Positions 7,002-14,489 of a DNA stretch of 14,489 nt are shown piece by piece (positions within the stretch are counted from its first letter, which is position 1; every line of letters starts with the position of its first letter). This DNA comes from CAYNTC01 sp964432925 (lineage in GTDB: Bacteria > Planctomycetota > Phycisphaerae > Sedimentisphaerales > Anaerobacaceae): NCBI GenBank assembly GCA_964432925.1, contig CAYSPM010000063.1:1-14489 (forward strand). The letters are read 5' to 3'. Below the pieces are notes generated by a model that had not been told where the DNA came from, made no database searches, and saw nothing but the letters and a program-made list of their open reading frames with translations. Both the position numbers and the translations under genes were made by a program.

Positions 7002-8348
7002 CTATTGTCTAACTGCATGACCGGGTATGCTCTTAATATCAAACCTGGATGTTTTTGGATTGATGTTCTGAGCCGGCAAATCGTCAATCACATACTTGGC
7101 CAAGTCAAGATTGCTTTTTTTGATCGCTTCGGCAACATACCGGGCGATCTCGTAAGCCCCGTATTCATTAAAGTGACTGTCGTCTTTAAGCTCCTCGTTC
7201 TGGCCTGGAAATGTCCCTGCCGGATAATGAACAAAGGCCTTTTTTGACTTCTCAGGCCCCAGAGCCTCGAAGAAAACCTTACTCATCGCATTCAAATCAA
7301 TCAGCGCCACGTTCTCTCCTGTTGCTGTCTGGCGCATCGCTTCAGGATAGTCCCCCAGGGTGTTGATGATTTTTCCTTCGGCATCAAAACGTCGGCGATG
7401 CATCGATGTCACCAGCACAGCCGTTGCGCCGTGCTTTCGCGCCTCATTGATGAAAAGCTTGAGGTGTTCCTTGTAGGTAGTAAACGGCTCAACGTGGGCG
7501 GAGCCCGGCTTCTGGTCGTTATGCGCAAACTGAATGAACAGATAATCCCCGGCTTTTATCTGGCTCAAAATCTTTTCCAATCGTCTTTCGCCAATGAAGC
7601 TCTTTAAAGACTCTCCGGATTCTGCATGATTGGCAATCGCTACGTCAGGCTTGAAGAATCGAGGCAGCATTTGCCCCCAGCTTGCCCAGGGTTCACGTGT
7701 CTGGTCGGTGACTGTGGAGTCGCCGGCCAGATAGACGGTAATGGCATCATCCACTTTAGTTATTTCTATCGCGTAAACACAGGGATTTTTATTACTGAAT
7801 TGAAGAGTTAACTGATTATCCCAGTGCACGACACCAATCTCACGATCTTTCAATCGGACTTGTCCGCCGCCAGCAATCTGACTGTTTCGCACATTAACAA
7901 TAAACGTGCGTGTCTCAAATTCCCCGGGTAACGTCTGCACTTTCTTCAGCATTAACCGACGCGATTCTGCCTTGACGGTAGTGATCGATTCGCTTATCTG
8001 ATCTCCGAGTGTGATAGTAACCCTATAATTGCCCTCAGACACATCAACCGTGAAGAAAAAAGGTTTATCGCTAGTACAAAAATCACAACGCAATGCATCA
8101 TCCCCACCTCGATCTATCGATGAGATCGCCGCTGGATCAAGGAATCCATAGCCAAGTTCCTTGCTGTAAACGGTGGTCGGTAGGACCTGTCTGTACCCTG
8201 ATGCAACTTTGCCCGATCCGAAATCAAACTTAAAGCTTTCCTTGTCGGTTTGTGCCGTGGCTTTCGTTATTAGTACCATGCAAGCAATTGCGAATCCTGT
8301 CATGATAATGCGAAAGATAAGGGTCGCGTTTAACTGCCTTCTTATCAT
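7002..8348 (-). CDS. Rhamnogalacturonan acetylesterase (CE12, SGNH hydrolase) with N-terminal beta domain
   Basis: The 448-residue secreted esterase should remove acetyl groups from galacturonate in rhamnogalacturonan or pectin. Residues 1-32 form a long signal peptide with a positively charged start. Residues 35-200 form a beta-rich module starting FKFDFGSGKVASGY, the type of ancillary domain seen before many CE12 catalytic domains. The SGNH/GDSL blocks follow in order: block I AGDSTVTDQ with nucleophile S211, block II Gly at ESGES (G245), block III Asn in FAHNDQKPG (N277), and block V DDSHFNEYG with the D389/H392 pair. All catalytic residues are therefore present. The start at 8348 has AGGAG (8356-8360) at 7 nt spacing. 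It lies 30 bp before GH51 and 137 bp after the six-hairpin gene. A xylan or general acetylesterase is possible, but the GDST and DxSHFN forms favour CE12 and the neighbours favour pectin. Confidence 0.92.
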   Translation of the reverse strand: MIRRQLNATLIFRIIMTGFAIACMVLITKATAQTDKESFKFDFGSGKVASGYRQVLPTTVYSKELGYGFLDPAAISSIDRGGDDALRCDFCTSDKPFFFTVDVSEGNYRVTITLGDQISESITTVKAESRRLMLKKVQTLPGEFETRTFIVNVRNSQIAGGGQVRLKDREIGVVHWDNQLTLQFSNKNPCVYAIEITKVDDAITVYLAGDSTVTDQTREPWASWGQMLPRFFKPDVAIANHAESGESLKSFIGERRLEKILSQIKAGDYLFIQFAHNDQKPGSAHVEPFTTYKEHLKLFINEARKHGATAVLVTSMHRRRFDAEGKIINTLGDYPEAMRQTATGENVALIDLNAMSKVFFEALGPEKSKKAFVHYPAGTFPGQNEELKDDSHFNEYGAYEIARYVAEAIKKSNLDLAKYVIDDLPAQNINPKTSRFDIKSIPGHAVRQ

Positions 8349-8485
8349 TTACAAGCTCCTGTTCTTGAGTTATCGAAAGTCGGTGAAATCATTATAGATG
8401 TTGTGAAACATTTTCTCGGATAGACTCCTCTTTGTTGCAATCTTTATTGTCCCTTTTTTAACTTTGGACAACCGGTAATCTCGGT

Positions 8486-10708
8486 TCAAGGCATGCGCCT
8501 TAATCCTTCACAGCGTACATTCCACTTTCCATTGTCTGGGAAACCGGGCGCCGGACGTTCGGGACAACCATCCCAGCCGGCAGCCATCATGGCAACAGCA
8601 GTAAGCAATCCGCCGTTTCCGGGCAGATATAGTGGCAATCGGGCTGACTGGTAGTTATGCCCATTAGCCAGATATAGGTTCTTTGGCGATTCGATAAATA
8701 AAGCGTCGACCGCCTTTTCCGGCTCGCCCAGGCGGGCTGCGGTCATCGCCAGCATCGGGTAATCCCAGCCCCAAGTCTCCGGCCATTCCCACTTCTGCAT
8801 AACATGCTCAAATGTCCGCTTCATGGTATTTGGATCAATCAGAGGAGTTAGCGGAACGAATCCAAGCGCAGCAACCATAGAGGGATGATCGCGAGGTATT
8901 GTGTAGGGCGACGTCTCGATTCCCGTGTAAACACCATCACGAATAGTCGGACGCGAAAGCTGCTGCATAACCTTATCCCATTTCGGCTCGCGCTTAAGAC
9001 CCAATCGCTCGCGCCACTTCTGTGCGGTTTCCAGCCCCCAGTACCAGTAGGCCAGTTCAAAGGTCGGATTAAGATTTCGCGCCCGATACCGTCCGTAACT
9101 TTCCTGGGCGGGGATCAATGCCGGGCCCAGCACGTAGCGCTGACCGGCCTCATCCCACACCGGATATGAAGCCATAAACTCAGCCGTCTCAAAAACAATC
9201 TGCCGATACCGCTCTAAGGTTTGACGATCACCACGAGCCCGGTAGCACAACTCAGCGTAATAAATCGGATGCGGCTGTTGCCAGATCAAAAAGACACCTA
9301 CTTGGCTGGGGCTGTCCTGACCATCCGGCGAGACCATCTTCGGCCAGCGAACACCTTGATAGCCCTGAAGCTTAGCAGTGGCTCTGGCTTTGGGAAGAAT
9401 CGATTCATACCATGGTAGGCTACGCTCCAGCAGAGCCAGCCGGTCCCAGAAAGCGAAGTGCACCGCATGCCACCAGTGCATTTCCAGATGAAATTTTCCA
9501 AACCAACTATTCTTCACCAGCCCTGTCTCCTGCGGTGGAAGAGAACCTGCACACTGAATAGCCGTTAAGTATTGCGAGAGTACAACCCTGCGTTCCAGTT
9601 CTTCAGCTCGGGGGTCGGTACATTCGGAAAAATCTATCACGCCGCCGCTGGTCCAGAACCGCTGCCAGTGCTCAGCGGCTGCCATACGGACCGCCTGGAA
9701 ATCGGGCGTCGGTTTCGTGATTTGCTTCGGAGAAAAAGCGAACACAACTTCGAGCACCTGACCATCGCGAGAATAGATTTCATATTCATGTTGTGATTTG
9801 GCTCGGATGCTCGTTGAAGGCAACCAGGCGACGCGGACATAATAACGATCGTTATCGAGAACCCGGGTAAAATCAGCTTGATTATCCGTAATTTGTAAGA
9901 GCGTTGTATGGCGATCTGGATGATCCCAATCTGCTGCGTTGCCCCAGTCCATTCTACCATAGGGAAATTTCAGCGTGACAGCTAACCGAGCTTGTTCAAG
10001 TAGGGCTGATTCGACGCGGATACCCAGTATATCTCGTTTTGGATGACAGACAGTAAAGACTTTTACTTGGTGACCATCAATTTCGAACCGACTGCTCAAT
10101 AGTCCCGTCCACAGGTCCAACGTCTGGCAGATATTGGTTAGATCCTCGATGCCTGCGGTCGAGCCATCTGATTTGGTGATGTGCAATCCGATTTGCCCGA
10201 GGTGTAGACGATGTGGATTGGCACGCAGCCAGGATGCGGCAGGCGAGTATCCATTGGAATATTCTCTATCCGAAGCATACGGCACCTTGTGTTCTGCTAC
10301 AACATAGTCCTCTAAAATATCGGCCAAGTTATAACTTTTACCTCCGGGAGGTGGGATTGTATGCCAGCCCCATTGTGATTGCGTTCCGAGTGACATGCCC
10401 TGCTGATAATACTGTGGGAATGTTTGAGCGCCTGTGATGTCGGCGGTGAAAGCGAACTCGCCGTTGCCTACGCTAAGCGGCGTCAGTGGATCAGATTTAT
10501 TGAGCGTGACATTATGGCGCGTAATTAGTGCACGGCGATCTATCTCCTGGCTGAAGGTTTTCACCGAGTTCGGCTCCGGCTGAACAGCATGAGAAGCAGA
10601 TTCCGCCGTTAGGTGTCCTGCGGAGGCCCTGGCAGGTAAGATGGCAGAACCAACAGCCATCACTGCTACGCCAAACTGGATAAGGGTAAAACAAGTGTTC
10701 GTCTTCAT
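8486..10708 (-). CDS. Secreted six-hairpin (GH65/GH-L clan-like) glycosidase of unassigned specificity
   Basis: The 740-residue protein has a signal peptide at 1-30 (ending ARASA). An N-terminal beta-sandwich region includes PLSVGNGEFAFTADITG (77-93) and QWGWHTIPPPGG (112-123). From about 370 a helical (alpha/alpha)6 domain begins. The segment FHLEMHWWHAVHFAFWDR (406-423) aligns by eye with the catalytic region of GH65-type enzymes (TEMHWWD.E.F), making E409 the candidate general acid; GYQGVRWPKM at 449-458 matches the GY.GA.FPWE motif that follows there. Related uncharacterised proteins are often labelled 'glycoside hydrolase family 65' or 'six-hairpin glycosidase'. The substrate is unknown; context predicts a side-chain sugar of rhamnogalacturonan. 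The ATG lies 4 nt after the stop of the upstream GH28 gene with no clear Shine-Dalgarno, so translation is probably coupled. The fold call is fairly firm and the exact family is not. Confidence 0.8.
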   Translation of the reverse strand: MKTNTCFTLIQFGVAVMAVGSAILPARASAGHLTAESASHAVQPEPNSVKTFSQEIDRRALITRHNVTLNKSDPLTPLSVGNGEFAFTADITGAQTFPQYYQQGMSLGTQSQWGWHTIPPPGGKSYNLADILEDYVVAEHKVPYASDREYSNGYSPAASWLRANPHRLHLGQIGLHITKSDGSTAGIEDLTNICQTLDLWTGLLSSRFEIDGHQVKVFTVCHPKRDILGIRVESALLEQARLAVTLKFPYGRMDWGNAADWDHPDRHTTLLQITDNQADFTRVLDNDRYYVRVAWLPSTSIRAKSQHEYEIYSRDGQVLEVVFAFSPKQITKPTPDFQAVRMAAAEHWQRFWTSGGVIDFSECTDPRAEELERRVVLSQYLTAIQCAGSLPPQETGLVKNSWFGKFHLEMHWWHAVHFAFWDRLALLERSLPWYESILPKARATAKLQGYQGVRWPKMVSPDGQDSPSQVGVFLIWQQPHPIYYAELCYRARGDRQTLERYRQIVFETAEFMASYPVWDEAGQRYVLGPALIPAQESYGRYRARNLNPTFELAYWYWGLETAQKWRERLGLKREPKWDKVMQQLSRPTIRDGVYTGIETSPYTIPRDHPSMVAALGFVPLTPLIDPNTMKRTFEHVMQKWEWPETWGWDYPMLAMTAARLGEPEKAVDALFIESPKNLYLANGHNYQSARLPLYLPGNGGLLTAVAMMAAGWDGCPERPAPGFPDNGKWNVRCEGLRRMP

Positions 10709-10712
10709 GCCA

Positions 10713-12266
10713 TTAAAGATTTTTCTGTTTTACTTGCTCAAGCTGGGTGTCAGGCACTGAGCCGCACTGGTGGGTATTGAAATCATCTACGTTCTTGAGC
10801 ACAAAGGTCGGCACATCGGGAGCTCGCCCCTTAGGGGCAAGCTGGGCATCGACGTGGTGGAATTTGGCGCCTTTGACGTCGTTTAGCACAAACACCGGGC
10901 GGAAATCTTCCTTCAGATAGCTTACCTGGACGTTGTTCATCTCGATTCCCTTTACGTGTCGAATGAAAAAGCCATAAGCTGGCATCTCACCAAACATCCA
11001 TGGTTCAGGGTAATCATTCTCATTCTCAGGTGGCTGAAGCGTGGCCTGTTCCTTCGTGCCGCCGCCCTGATAGTAAATCCGAATGTTACTTAGCTTAACA
11101 TCCTCAATGTCATGGCCGGGGATGCCACTTATGATCGAGCCAAAACGCAAATCAGCGTTATAGACGATTACATTGCTGATGCTGACGCGACGAAGCTTAC
11201 CCACCTCAGCGTCTTCGGGACCTCGCATCCGACTGCCCAGCCGGAGAAAGAACGGAGAGTTCACAATGTCACGCATTATGATGTTAGTTATCGTGACATC
11301 CTCAAGCAATCCACCGTCCACGGTCTCCAGCGCCAGACCACGACAACGGTCGAAGACACAGTTTGATATAGTGATGTTCTTAAAGCCGCCATTTGACTCA
11401 GTGCCGAACTTGATTCTGCCGGTCGTGCCGCCACGGTCGGGGGCTCTGATTTCTTTGCGCTGGTAAGTACCGTCCAGTAAGGTGCCCCTGTCGTATCCGC
11501 TGACCTGGCAGTTCGTAATAGTTACGTTCTCTGTGGCCCGTGAAAAGCCCAAGCCGTAGGAGCTTTTCAGGCAAATGGCATCATCCCATGGCGAATTAAC
11601 CGTGCAGTTAGATACTCTAACGTTCCGGCAACAGTCGATGTTGATCCCATCGCGGTTGGTGTCGATCTTTAAATTGTCCAGTGTGATGTTATCTACACCG
11701 GTTGCCAGGATGCAGAAATGCCCGCCGAACAGGATTGAGATGTCGCGTATGATGACATTGCGACAGAGCTTCAGGGCAATTGCCTTATTGCCCAGGCCGA
11801 CTTGTGCGTTATCCCAACGCCTAAGCCCATTTTTGCCGTTTATCAGGCCTGGACCGAAGATGGAGATATTCTCGATCTTCTCGCCCCAGATTAGGCTGTT
11901 GTGCCAGTGGCTGTGGCCGAAGTCCTGATACATATCCGTCGGGTTAGGCTCAGCCGGATCATAGCCACCTTCTACTTCGGATGGATTTGCAGCCTGAATT
12001 GTCGCACCATGATCGAGATATAATGCGACATTGCTTTTGAGGTGTATAGAGAAGCACAAGTAGGTGCCAGCCGGAAAGTGCACTGTGCCACCTCCTGCAT
12101 CGGCCGCTGCAACAATTGCCTTATTAATCGCAGGCGTATCGACCGTCTTGCCGTCACCCACAGCACCATATTTTTTTACATCGAACACCGAGGTGCCGAT
12201 TTGGGCACCTGCAATTGATTGAAAGAAGACCAAATAGAGACAAAACTTTAGTAAGCATTTTGCCAT
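10713..12266 (-). CDS. GH28-type pectinase (polygalacturonase/rhamnogalacturonase-like), copy A
   Basis: The 517-residue protein has a signal peptide (1-21), then FDVKKYGAVGDGKTVDTPAI (28-47), the classic N-terminus of secreted right-handed beta-helix pectinases, with ALYLDHGATI at 81-90. The predicted active site has D206 in TNRDGINID, D228-D229 in SPWDDAICLKSS and E290 in FGTESNGGF. Canonical polygalacturonases have NTDG, DD and a GHG histidine; this protein lacks GHG and has the Glu loop instead, which recalls the Asp/Asp/Glu set reported for rhamnogalacturonan hydrolases. An endo- or exo-acting GH28 on galacturonate-containing backbone is therefore likely. It is closely similar to the next gene along almost its whole length (tandem duplication). 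The ATG at 12266 has AAAGGA (12275-12280) at 8 nt and follows copy B by 41 bp. Its stop lies 4 nt before the six-hairpin gene. Confidence 0.9.
   Translation of the reverse strand: MAKCLLKFCLYLVFFQSIAGAQIGTSVFDVKKYGAVGDGKTVDTPAINKAIVAAADAGGGTVHFPAGTYLCFSIHLKSNVALYLDHGATIQAANPSEVEGGYDPAEPNPTDMYQDFGHSHWHNSLIWGEKIENISIFGPGLINGKNGLRRWDNAQVGLGNKAIALKLCRNVIIRDISILFGGHFCILATGVDNITLDNLKIDTNRDGINIDCCRNVRVSNCTVNSPWDDAICLKSSYGLGFSRATENVTITNCQVSGYDRGTLLDGTYQRKEIRAPDRGGTTGRIKFGTESNGGFKNITISNCVFDRCRGLALETVDGGLLEDVTITNIIMRDIVNSPFFLRLGSRMRGPEDAEVGKLRRVSISNVIVYNADLRFGSIISGIPGHDIEDVKLSNIRIYYQGGGTKEQATLQPPENENDYPEPWMFGEMPAYGFFIRHVKGIEMNNVQVSYLKEDFRPVFVLNDVKGAKFHHVDAQLAPKGRAPDVPTFVLKNVDDFNTHQCGSVPDTQLEQVKQKNL
11632..11669 (-). 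repeat. 38-bp block identical between the two GH28-type genes, copy A
   Basis: These 38 bases match 13209-13246 exactly, third codon positions included, although adjoining sequence differs at many silent sites. The block encodes the catalytic TNRDGINID region. It marks the tandem duplication and may reflect local gene conversion. Confidence 0.8.
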
Positions 12267-12307
12267 GATTTCTGTCCTTTCTTCTTAAAAGCGTTTCGAT
12301 GTCACCT

Positions 12308-13846
12308 CTAAAGTTTGTCCTGCTCGACACTGTCACGCTGTGTGTCGGGCAATCCCTGGCATTGGTGGAGCTTGAAGTCTTCGACTTTCTTTAGCACGAA
12401 TGTAGATATATCCTCGACTTTCGGCACGGTGATATTGTTGAATTCCGCATTTTTAACATCATCCAGAACAAAGGCCGGGCGAAGGTCTTGTTCCATGGTA
12501 ATAAGCTGGACGTTGCTAAGTTTAATCCCTTTGGCATGACGGATAAAGAAGCCGTATGCCGGCAGGGTTCCGAACATGGTTGGCTCAGGATAAGCATTTT
12601 CCCTCTCAGGCACTTCTATTTCGGCCTGTTCTTTTGTGCCTCCGCCTTTGAGAAATATCAAGACATTGCTAATATGCACATCCTCAATCATGTGGCCTGG
12701 GATTCCACTGATAGTTGAGCCAGCGCTGCAGGCGGAGTTGTAAACGACAACATTGCTGATATTCACGCGCCGCAGCTTGCCTACAGGGATACCTTCAGGG
12801 CCGCGCATTCGGCTGCCCAGCCGAAGGAATATCGGCATATTCACAATGTCCCGCATAGTGATGTTGGTGATCGTGACGTTTTCAAGCAGCCCACCGTCAA
12901 CCGTCTCCAGCGCTAGCCCCTGACAACAATCGAATACAATGTTGGAAATGGCGATATTCTTAAAGCCGCCGTTGGACTCGGTACCGAACTTAATCCGGCC
13001 GTGACGGGAAACATGGAATTCGGGATCAAAACGTTTGAAGGTCCCGTCGAGCAACGTGCCCAATTCGTAATCACCTGTGACCAGACAGTTGGTAATGGTC
13101 ACGTTCTCGGTTGCCCGCGCCTCACCAAGGGCGTAGGAGCTTTTCAGGCAGATAGCATCGTCCCACGGTGAGTTAACGGAAAGGTTGGAGACCCGCACGT
13201 TGCGGCAGCAGTCGATGTTGATCCCATCGCGGTTGGTGTCGATCTTGAGATTGTCGAGCGTGAAGTTGTCCACACCTGTTGCCAGGATTGCAAAGTGACC
13301 ACCTTTTAGAATGGAAACGTCGCGAATGATAACATTGCGGCAATTCTTCAGTGCTATCGCCTTGTTGCCAAGCAACTCCTCTGGAAGGTTGTCGCGGCGA
13401 TTCAAGTCGCGAGAGAGGCCTTTACCGTCGATCAGACCCGGGCCCAGGATGGAGACATTCTCAAGGCCCTCGCCCCAGATGAGACTATTGTGCCAGTGGC
13501 TGTGGCCGAAATCCTGATAATCGTCCCACGGATTCGGTTCGGGCTTGTCGTAGACATTAGGGTCGAACTTGGCTTCTATTGTTGCGCCCTGGTCGAGATA
13601 AAGGGCAACACTGCTCTTCAGATGAATCGAACCTGAAAGATAGATGCCACCCGGGAAATACACGGTACCACCACCTGCGTCGGCTGCAGCATCGATGGCT
13701 TTATTAATTGCTGCTGTGTCGAGCGTTTTGCCATCACCCGATGCGCCATACTTCTTAACGTCGAAAACCGAGGCGTAAACTTGAGATACTACGAAAAGTC
13801 CAGTTAGAACGCATAAAACACAGAACTTAAGTTTCCGTTTTAACAT
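12308..13846 (-). CDS. GH28-type pectinase (polygalacturonase/rhamnogalacturonase-like), copy B
   Basis: The 512-residue paralogue of copy A has signal peptide 1-25 and FDVKKYGASGDGKTLDTAAI at 28-47. Active-site segments occupy matching positions: D207 in TNRDGINID, D229-D230 in SPWDDAICLKSS and E290 in FGTESNGGF. The two copies differ mainly in the loop after PEPNP (about 103), in the loop at 145-160 (RDLNRRDNLPEELLG here), in the segment between TLLDGT and GRIKFG, and at the C-terminus, where copy A is longer. These are probably substrate-facing loops, so the pair may split specificity or endo/exo mode; this is inference. The ATG at 13846 follows AAGGGAG (13855-13861) at 8 nt and lies 19 bp after the stop of the upstream gene. 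No damage is visible, and both copies look active. Confidence 0.9.
   Translation of the reverse strand: MLKRKLKFCVLCVLTGLFVVSQVYASVFDVKKYGASGDGKTLDTAAINKAIDAAADAGGGTVYFPGGIYLSGSIHLKSSVALYLDQGATIEAKFDPNVYDKPEPNPWDDYQDFGHSHWHNSLIWGEGLENVSILGPGLIDGKGLSRDLNRRDNLPEELLGNKAIALKNCRNVIIRDVSILKGGHFAILATGVDNFTLDNLKIDTNRDGINIDCCRNVRVSNLSVNSPWDDAICLKSSYALGEARATENVTITNCLVTGDYELGTLLDGTFKRFDPEFHVSRHGRIKFGTESNGGFKNIAISNIVFDCCQGLALETVDGGLLENVTITNITMRDIVNMPIFLRLGSRMRGPEGIPVGKLRRVNISNVVVYNSACSAGSTISGIPGHMIEDVHISNVLIFLKGGGTKEQAEIEVPERENAYPEPTMFGTLPAYGFFIRHAKGIKLSNVQLITMEQDLRPAFVLDDVKNAEFNNITVPKVEDISTFVLKKVEDFKLHQCQGLPDTQRDSVEQDKL
13209..13246 (-). repeat. 38-bp block identical between the two GH28-type genes, copy B
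   Basis: This is the second copy of the identical 38-base catalytic-site block, 1577 bp to the right of the first and in the same orientation. It is a coding repeat arising from paralogy, not a mobile element. Confidence 0.8.
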
Positions 13847-13865
13847 TTTGTCTGCTCCCTTCTTT

Positions 13866-14489
13866 CTACTTTAATACGACGTCCCAAACCTTAGCACGGC
13901 GAGACTTGCCCTGCGGTCCTTCAACATACAGCGTGACAACGTATTTACCAGATTTTTGATACTGGTGAATCGGATGCTGCTCGGTCGAAGTGGCGTCGTC
14001 GCCGAAGTCCCATTTCCATGCAGTAATCTTGCCTTTCGATAGGTCCTGAAATGCAACCAGCCGGCGGTCCATATCCAAAACGCGGAAAGACCACTGCGCC
14101 TCGATTGCCTTTCGGAAACGCTGCTCGAGCGGCATCAACCTGAATGCAACCAGCTCGGAAGCGTTGCCGTACATTGTATGCTTGCGAGAGAGGTTCCAGA
14201 AGCCATTATAGTCTTTTTTGTTGACGTCGTCGTAGTCTATTATCGCCCAGCATAAGCCGATGGTCTTGTTCTCGCTTAGCACGGATTCAACCGCGCGTAC
14301 AGGGCCTTCATGACCGGCATAATCAAATGGTGTGATCCAGAATTCGAGCACGAGATTTCCAGACTCGCCAGGCTTGAAATCGTAAGAATAAGCAGCGTTG
14401 GCATAGGGAAGGTTTTTTATCCAAGGCTGACAGCCCCATGCCAGCGCCCAGTCTTTACCATCAGCGGGAGTGAAGATGTGATAGTTCTG
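13866..14489 (-). CDS. C-terminal part of a secreted protein with CBM9-like region and PKD domain
   Basis: The frame is open to the window edge, giving 208 residues without a start; the GTG at 14351 is internal. The first 130 residues (FTPADGKDWALAWGCQPWIK, EFWITPFDYAGHEGPVRAVE, GLCWAIIDYDDV, FWNLSRKHTMYGNASELVAF) resemble a CBM9/DOMON-type sugar-binding beta-sandwich, which commonly follows catalytic domains or stands alone in surface proteins. The last 80 residues form a PKD domain with its signature WKWDFGDDATSTEQHPIHQY and GKYVVTLYVEG. PKD modules are usually extracellular spacers or binding modules. No catalytic domain is visible in the part shown. It ends 19 bp before GH28-type copy B, which places it in the same operon and suggests capture of the same substrate. 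The CBM9 assignment is by pattern and less certain than PKD. Confidence 0.75.
   Translation of the reverse strand, partial: QNYHIFTPADGKDWALAWGCQPWIKNLPYANAAYSYDFKPGESGNLVLEFWITPFDYAGHEGPVRAVESVLSENKTIGLCWAIIDYDDVNKKDYNGFWNLSRKHTMYGNASELVAFRLMPLEQRFRKAIEAQWSFRVLDMDRRLVAFQDLSKGKITAWKWDFGDDATSTEQHPIHQYQKSGKYVVTLYVEGPQGKSRRAKVWDVVLK

Noticed and set aside
8470..8490. Small inverted repeat AACCG/CGGTT at the end of the six-hairpin gene, considered as a terminator
   Set aside because: The stem is only 5 bp and the following bases in the direction of transcription are A-rich, not a T run.
1..14489. CRISPR arrays, tRNA or rRNA genes, transposases, phage or defence genes
   Set aside because: No regularly spaced repeats, cloverleaf-like sequence, transposase motifs or terminal inverted repeats were seen on either strand.

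Overview
The window looks like chromosome from a polysaccharide-degrading bacterium of the PVC group, most likely a Phycisphaerae-type planctomycete. This is inferred from the mix of genes: a fused ATP sulfurylase/APS kinase, a Tat-exported Cys-type sulfatase, secreted CAZymes without a SusCD pair, and a GumC/Wzz-type exopolysaccharide protein. Taxonomy is not proven from sequence alone. No tRNA, rRNA, CRISPR array, insertion sequence or phage gene is visible.

Layout. Apart from a short plus-strand fragment at the left edge, every gene lies on the minus strand, so the reading order is right to left. From 14489 to 4863 runs a compact gene train. It holds the 3' part of a surface protein with a CBM9-like region and a PKD domain, two tandem GH28-type right-handed beta-helix enzymes, a six-hairpin (GH65-like) glycosidase, a CE12-type rhamnogalacturonan acetylesterase and a GH51 alpha-L-arabinofuranosidase. 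Gaps are 4 to 137 bp. Together they fit breakdown of acetylated, arabinan-decorated rhamnogalacturonan/pectin outside the cytoplasm: the esterase exposes the backbone, GH28 cuts it and GH51 strips arabinose.

From 4862 to 1995 the same strand shows gene decay. A 497-bp stretch holds short broken coding remnants. Then comes an intact Tat-exported sulfatase whose start region appears rearranged. After it lies a GH95 (alpha-L-fucosidase/galactosidase) fossil, about 0.7 kb where the family normally needs about 2.3 kb, broken by at least two single-base frameshifts and at least two deletions.

From 1994 to 249 is an intact bifunctional sulfate adenylyltransferase/APS kinase, which turns sulfate into PAPS. 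Converging on it from the left edge is a truncated GumC/Wzz chain-length protein that loses all family similarity near position 195. This looks like a rearrangement junction between an exopolysaccharide region and the CAZyme region.

How the genes connect: the sulfatase and lost GH95 suggest the locus once handled a sulfated, fucose- or galactose-bearing glycan beside pectin. Sat-CysC can activate released sulfate, either for assimilation or for sulfating the cell's own exopolysaccharide. I saw no clearly new multi-gene system. The most interesting items are the GH95 fossil, the duplicated GH28-type pair whose active site lacks the usual His motif, and the six-hairpin enzyme of unassigned specificity.
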